Shown here piece after piece: positions 60,898 through 64,000 of a stretch of DNA of 64,000 bases. Within the stretch, counting starts at the first letter, position 1. The number at the start of each line of letters is the position of its first letter. A program made the position numbers and the translations under genes. The stretch comes from Psychrobacillus psychrodurans. Its GTDB lineage: Bacteria > Bacillota > Bacilli > Bacillales_A > Planococcaceae. The notes under the pieces were generated by a model, which was given only the letters and a program-made list of their open reading frames with translations, searched no databases and was not told the origin of the DNA. Location: NCBI RefSeq assembly GCF_027563345.1, contig NZ_JAMKBK010000013.1, one strand, 5' to 3'.

Positions 60898-62742
60898 ATA
60901 AACACGTAATTGATTTTTACCATTGTTTTTTGCCTTATACAATACAGTATCTGCATTGTGGAAAAGATTATTGAAACTCAAACCATCGCTTCGGTGCCAG
61001 TTTGAAATACCAATAGAAACTGTAACAGAAGGGCTAGTCTGTTGTGGGATGGTCACTAACAACTGTTCACACATTTCTATGCCTTGTTCTAGTGACATAT
61101 GAGAGAAGTATAGGGCTAGCTCTTCCCCACCCCACCTTGCACTTATTCCTTTATTTTTTATCATTCCTTGAATAACTCTTGCTATTTGCTTTAAAATTTC
61201 ATCACCAATTTGATGACCATGAGTATCGTTTACCCTTTTAAAATTATCAATATCAATAAGCACAAAGACACCTTGGTCATCAGTATCCATCGCCTTTTCT
61301 ACATATCTATCCAAATAATTACGAGCGAATAAATTCGTTAAGTGATCACGATCCACCATTTTTTGTAACTTATTTCGTAGAGTCGAATTACTAATAGCCA
61401 AAGACGAATGTTGTATCAAGGACTGCATTAACTTGTAATTGTCAAAGGAAAAATAATACGGTTCCTGATGCATAATAATACTAAATCCAGTAATATTGCT
61501 TTGTTCTTTTAATGGTATGGCCACTAAAGAACGGTATTCATATTTTAAATCTGTTAAACGATTGAAATCTGCAATAAATATAGAATCCTTCTGTGTTTTA
61601 AAATGATTAGTGACATATTGAATATATAACTGCCCATCAATCGTATGAAATAAATCAGTACTTACTGATGAAATCTTATATTCATCATTTTCTATAAATA
61701 CAAAGCCAACGTGCTCGGGTTGGAAAAATTTAATTAACTGGTCTCGTAAAAAAACAAGCATCTCTTCCAAGGATAAATTCATATTTAACTTATGCGACGT
61801 TTCATTTATTAATTGTAAATCGGAAACCAATCGATGGGATTGGATATATAACTTAGCGTTTTCCAAGGCATTACCTGCTGCTTCAGCAAGCAAAATGGCA
61901 AAATCTTTTTGTCTGATTGAAAATAAGTAATCTAACGGGGCAGAAATTTGTAAAATACCATAGATTCCTTGTTTTCCTACAATAGGAATATTTAGTAATC
62001 GAACACCTAAGTCCTGTGCTAATTCTGTCGTTATTTCACCTGATACATATGCTTCAACTGTAGTATTTCTTTCTGTTGTATAATCGAATAACTTATAAGG
62101 AACAGACGTTTTACGCTCCTGATCATTTGATAGGATAAGTATTGACTCGAATTTAGGAAAAGCTAATTGAATGGAGTGTAATGTTCCTTCTAAAATTTGA
62201 CCGATATCTAATGTTGAATTAAACATTTTCGTTACATTAAACAAATTTCGATACTGGTTCTCCTGTTGTGTTAAGAATACTGACTTTTTAATCGTTTTAA
62301 CTAATTTAGTAATCGTTTCTATGAATTCATCTAATTGAGGTGTTTGTGAAAATTCTTTCCATTTTTCCGTGGTTTCCATTATGATTAATCCTAATGGTTG
62401 TTGTCGCTCAACATCTCTTAATAATAATGCTACGTCATTATCGGAGGAATGTTTTATTTGAAGTGTGTGCACATCGATATAATCTTTATCATAGAAAAAC
62501 GTTTCAATCTCTGCCCATTTTATAGCATTGAGCTTTTTCGAAAATGAATGATTCCATGAAAGTTCCAAAAACGTCTCGGCGTCATATATAAAGTATTTTG
62601 CTTTTTGTATACCAAAAAAATCAAATAAAATTTCTTGTAAATCTTCGAACCATTTAATGCTAGATTGGTGTGTAAAAACACTTTCATTCCAAACATCTAG
62701 AATACCACTTTTTAGATGGATAATCTTATCTTTGCTTTCCAT
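60877..62742 (-). CDS. ytrP: GAF-GGDEF domain protein (YtrP-like)
   Basis: The 621-aa protein has two GAF-like regions (about 170-300 and 310-450) and a C-terminal GGDEF domain (about 455-620) with DRDHLTNLFARNYLDRYV, VLIDIDNFKRVNDTHGHQIGD, and SARWGGEELALYF. The signature is GGEEL, not GGDEF/GGEEF, so catalysis is likely but not certain. The RxxD inhibitory site is absent before the signature. It may make c-di-GMP in response to a signal bound by the GAF domains. It is beside rpsD, as YtrP is in B. subtilis. Confidence 0.88.
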   Translation of the reverse strand: MESKDKIIHLKSGILDVWNESVFTHQSSIKWFEDLQEILFDFFGIQKAKYFIYDAETFLELSWNHSFSKKLNAIKWAEIETFFYDKDYIDVHTLQIKHSSDNDVALLLRDVERQQPLGLIIMETTEKWKEFSQTPQLDEFIETITKLVKTIKKSVFLTQQENQYRNLFNVTKMFNSTLDIGQILEGTLHSIQLAFPKFESILILSNDQERKTSVPYKLFDYTTERNTTVEAYVSGEITTELAQDLGVRLLNIPIVGKQGIYGILQISAPLDYLFSIRQKDFAILLAEAAGNALENAKLYIQSHRLVSDLQLINETSHKLNMNLSLEEMLVFLRDQLIKFFQPEHVGFVFIENDEYKISSVSTDLFHTIDGQLYIQYVTNHFKTQKDSIFIADFNRLTDLKYEYRSLVAIPLKEQSNITGFSIIMHQEPYYFSFDNYKLMQSLIQHSSLAISNSTLRNKLQKMVDRDHLTNLFARNYLDRYVEKAMDTDDQGVFVLIDIDNFKRVNDTHGHQIGDEILKQIARVIQGMIKNKGISARWGGEELALYFSHMSLEQGIEMCEQLLVTIPQQTSPSVTVSIGISNWHRSDGLSFNNLFHNADTVLYKAKNNGKNQLRVYKASHSS

Positions 62743-62881
62743 TACTTCACCTCTCAGCTTTCCAAGAGCAACTATGATACTTTTTTCATAGTTCCGAATA
62801 ATTCAATATAACTATATTTTATCTTATTTATCCATTCTATGTCTATTATATTTTTGCTGCTATTTAGGTTTAGATTATCGT

Positions 62882-62910
62882 TTGACTTTTACTATATATA
62901 GAGATACAAT
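62882..62910 (+). promoter_or_regulatory. SigA promoter of rpsD
   Basis: TTGACT (62882-62887) and TACAAT (62905-62910) are 17 bases apart, close to consensus. Transcription would begin near 62917, leaving about 190 bases of leader before rpsD. Confidence 0.8.
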
Positions 62911-62916
62911 GGACTT

Positions 62917-63104
62917 TGTGTAAAATAAATGCAGCAGTTGTATGGCCTAGATTGCTCATTTTGTTCCTCTATTCTATAGATGGTGTATCCCGTAACCCTC
63001 GGCTGCTAGGGCGATGATACATGAAAACAAAATGTCTGCTAGTCTGAATACATCTGGTCTTATTTTACAACAAAAATAAAACCAACATAGAGGAGGAGAC
63101 ATAC
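62917..63104 (+). ncRNA. rpsD leader, candidate S4-binding RNA
   Basis: In B. subtilis the rpsD leader binds S4 and represses its own synthesis. The bases here include a compact structured part around 62980-63025 (GGTGTATCCCG, ACCCTCGGCTGCTAGGGCGATGATAC) where CCCTCGGCTGCTAGGG is a hairpin and GGTGTATC pairs with GATGATAC-type bases. I infer the same role from position; I cannot confirm the fold by computation. Confidence 0.5.
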
Positions 63105-63707
63105 ATGTCTCGTTATACAGGTCCATCATGGAAATTATCACGTCGTCTTGGTATTTCACTAAGCGGTACTGGTAAAGAATTAGAAAAACGCCCTTACGCA
63201 CCAGGACAACACGGTCCTAACCAACGTAAAAAATTAACTGAGTACGGTCTTCAATTACAAGAAAAACAAAAACTTCGTCACACTTATGGTGTAAACGAAC
63301 GTCAATTCCGTACATTATTTGATAAAGCTGGTAAAATGCAAGGTAAACATGGTGAAAACTTCATGATCCTTCTTGAAACTCGCCTTGATAACATTGTATA
63401 CCGTTTAGGTCTTGCTCGTACACGTCGTGGAGCACGTCAATTAGTAAACCACGGTCACGTTATGGTTGATGGTAAACGCGTTGATATTCCTTCATACCGT
63501 CTAAAAGCAGGTCAAGAAATTTCTCTTCGTGAAAAATCTCAAAACCTAGACGTTGTAAACGAATCTATCGAAGTTAATAACTTCGTACCAGAATACTTAT
63601 CTTTTAACGCAGACAACAAAGTAGGTACTTTCGTTCGTAATCCAGAACGTGGAGAACTATCTGCTGAAATCAATGAAGCTCTAATCGTTGAGTTCTACTC
63701 TCGTTAA
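63105..63707 (+). CDS. rpsD: 30S ribosomal protein S4
   Basis: S4 binds 16S rRNA early in assembly. The 200-aa protein starts SRYTGPSWKLSRRLGISLSG and has the S4 RNA-binding domain (NIVYRLGLARTRRGARQLVNHGHVMV, near 95-120). The length matches Bacillus S4. No zinc-binding Cys is seen (C-minus type). Codon use is strongly biased, as for ribosomal proteins. The leader above has a SigA promoter. The 3' side runs directly into an insertion sequence at about 63750 with no clear terminator between. Confidence 0.98.
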   Translation: MSRYTGPSWKLSRRLGISLSGTGKELEKRPYAPGQHGPNQRKKLTEYGLQLQEKQKLRHTYGVNERQFRTLFDKAGKMQGKHGENFMILLETRLDNIVYRLGLARTRRGARQLVNHGHVMVDGKRVDIPSYRLKAGQEISLREKSQNLDVVNESIEVNNFVPEYLSFNADNKVGTFVRNPERGELSAEINEALIVEFYSR

Positions 63708-63749
63708 TATTATTGCTTTATTAAAAGCCTTCGAAAACTTGGTATGCAC

Positions 63750-64000
63750 TGACCTAAACAAATGAGACAAATAAAAACACCTTTCGTTGAAAAACGGGTA
63801 TACAATACCTAAATTCAATACGGAGGTGTTTTTTCTATGGGAACAAGAGTCAGTTATCCAGTAGAAGTGAAAATGAAGGCCATTGAAATGCGGTTAGCTA
63901 AGGTGCCGGTAAAAGAAGTAATGGAAGAATTGAATATTCGGAACAAAACGCAATTGAAGACATGGATGCGGTGGTATCGAAATGGAGAAATCCACCGTCT
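63750..64000 (+). mobile_element. Left end of an IS3-type insertion sequence (cut by window edge)
   Basis: The IS starts about here with TGACCTAAACAAATGAGAC, a TG-leading end as in IS3 elements, then a promoter-like AT region and GGAGG before the transposase ATG. The right end is outside the window. It lies 43 bases after the rpsD stop codon. Confidence 0.7.
63837..64000 (+). CDS. IS3 family transposase OrfA, partial
   Basis: The open frame runs past the window end. The visible 54 codons start MGTRVSYPVEVKMKAIEM, then VKEVMEELNIRNKTQLK and WMRWYRNGEIHR. This is the helix-turn-helix N-terminal part of IS3-type OrfA, which binds the IS ends. The rest and OrfB are beyond the edge. GGAGG precedes the ATG. 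Its codon use looks unlike the strongly biased rpsD. Confidence 0.8.
   Translation, partial: MGTRVSYPVEVKMKAIEMRLAKVPVKEVMEELNIRNKTQLKTWMRWYRNGEIHR

Noticed and set aside
1..64000. CRISPR arrays, tRNA and rRNA genes
   Set aside because: No direct repeat-spacer pattern, no tRNA cloverleaf ends and no rRNA sequence were recognised anywhere.

Overview
The window is a low-GC, mostly minus-strand block of a Bacillales chromosome. An alpha/beta-type small acid-soluble spore protein gene marks a spore-former. Much of the gene order is the conserved Bacillus thrS-to-rpsD region: T-box, dnaI-dnaB-nrdR-speD-gapB-coaE-mutM-polA-phoRP-mdh-icd-citZ-fxsA-pyk-pfkA-accAD-dnaE-nrnA, then ackA-ytxK-tpx-sppA-ppnKB, sspA-thiI-nifZ-ezrA-hisJ-ytsP, a GGDEF gene and rpsD. 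A D-aspartate/D-glutamate ligase-like gene behind phoR, and several genes that B. subtilis carries here but that are absent, fit the Planococcaceae/Caryophanaceae side (Psychrobacillus- or Lysinibacillus-like) better than B. subtilis. The genus is inferred, not proven.

Layout. 1-850: two kinds of intergenic repeat, then a threonine-type T-box leader whose gene lies beyond the left edge. 850-12360: replication restart (dnaB, dnaI), nrdR, polyamine synthesis (speD), gluconeogenic gapB with CcpN-like boxes, coaE, DNA repair (mutM, polA) and hflK/hflC. 12360-13300: repeat-rich gap. 13300-21320: a cell-wall ligase gene, phoR, phoP, a MaoC-type hydratase and the TCA genes mdh, icd and citZ. 21500-32980: AI-2E-type transporter, fxsA, glycolysis (pyk, pfkA), acetyl-CoA carboxyltransferase with a FadR-like regulator and its palindromic operator, dnaE and nrnA. 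33000-49800: mixed housekeeping genes including two fluoride channel genes, ald, a universal stress protein, ackA, ytxK, tpx, sppA, an NAD kinase, an acyl-CoA synthetase and sspA. 49870-55480: tRNA thiolation (thiI, nifZ), ezrA, hisJ and the free-methionine sulfoxide reductase. 55500-60810 is the most accessory part: an orphan phage-like beta-helix protein, a small membrane protein, an acetyltransferase and a methionine gamma-lyase-like enzyme. The window ends with a GGDEF protein, rpsD with a leader, and the start of an IS3-type element.

The genes form short operons separated by rho-independent terminators. Central carbon flux is the main theme: gapB, pyk, pfkA, citZ-icd-mdh, accDA, ackA and ald. 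Candidate control sites for CcpN, CcpA and a FadR-type regulator are visible.

The most unusual signal is a modular intergenic repeat of about 90-450 bp, present at six loci in full or in part. The paired ends of its core change together between copies, including three different Watson-Crick pairs at one position. This suggests a selected folded RNA or DNA. A separate 111-bp nested palindrome resembles a miniature inverted-repeat element.
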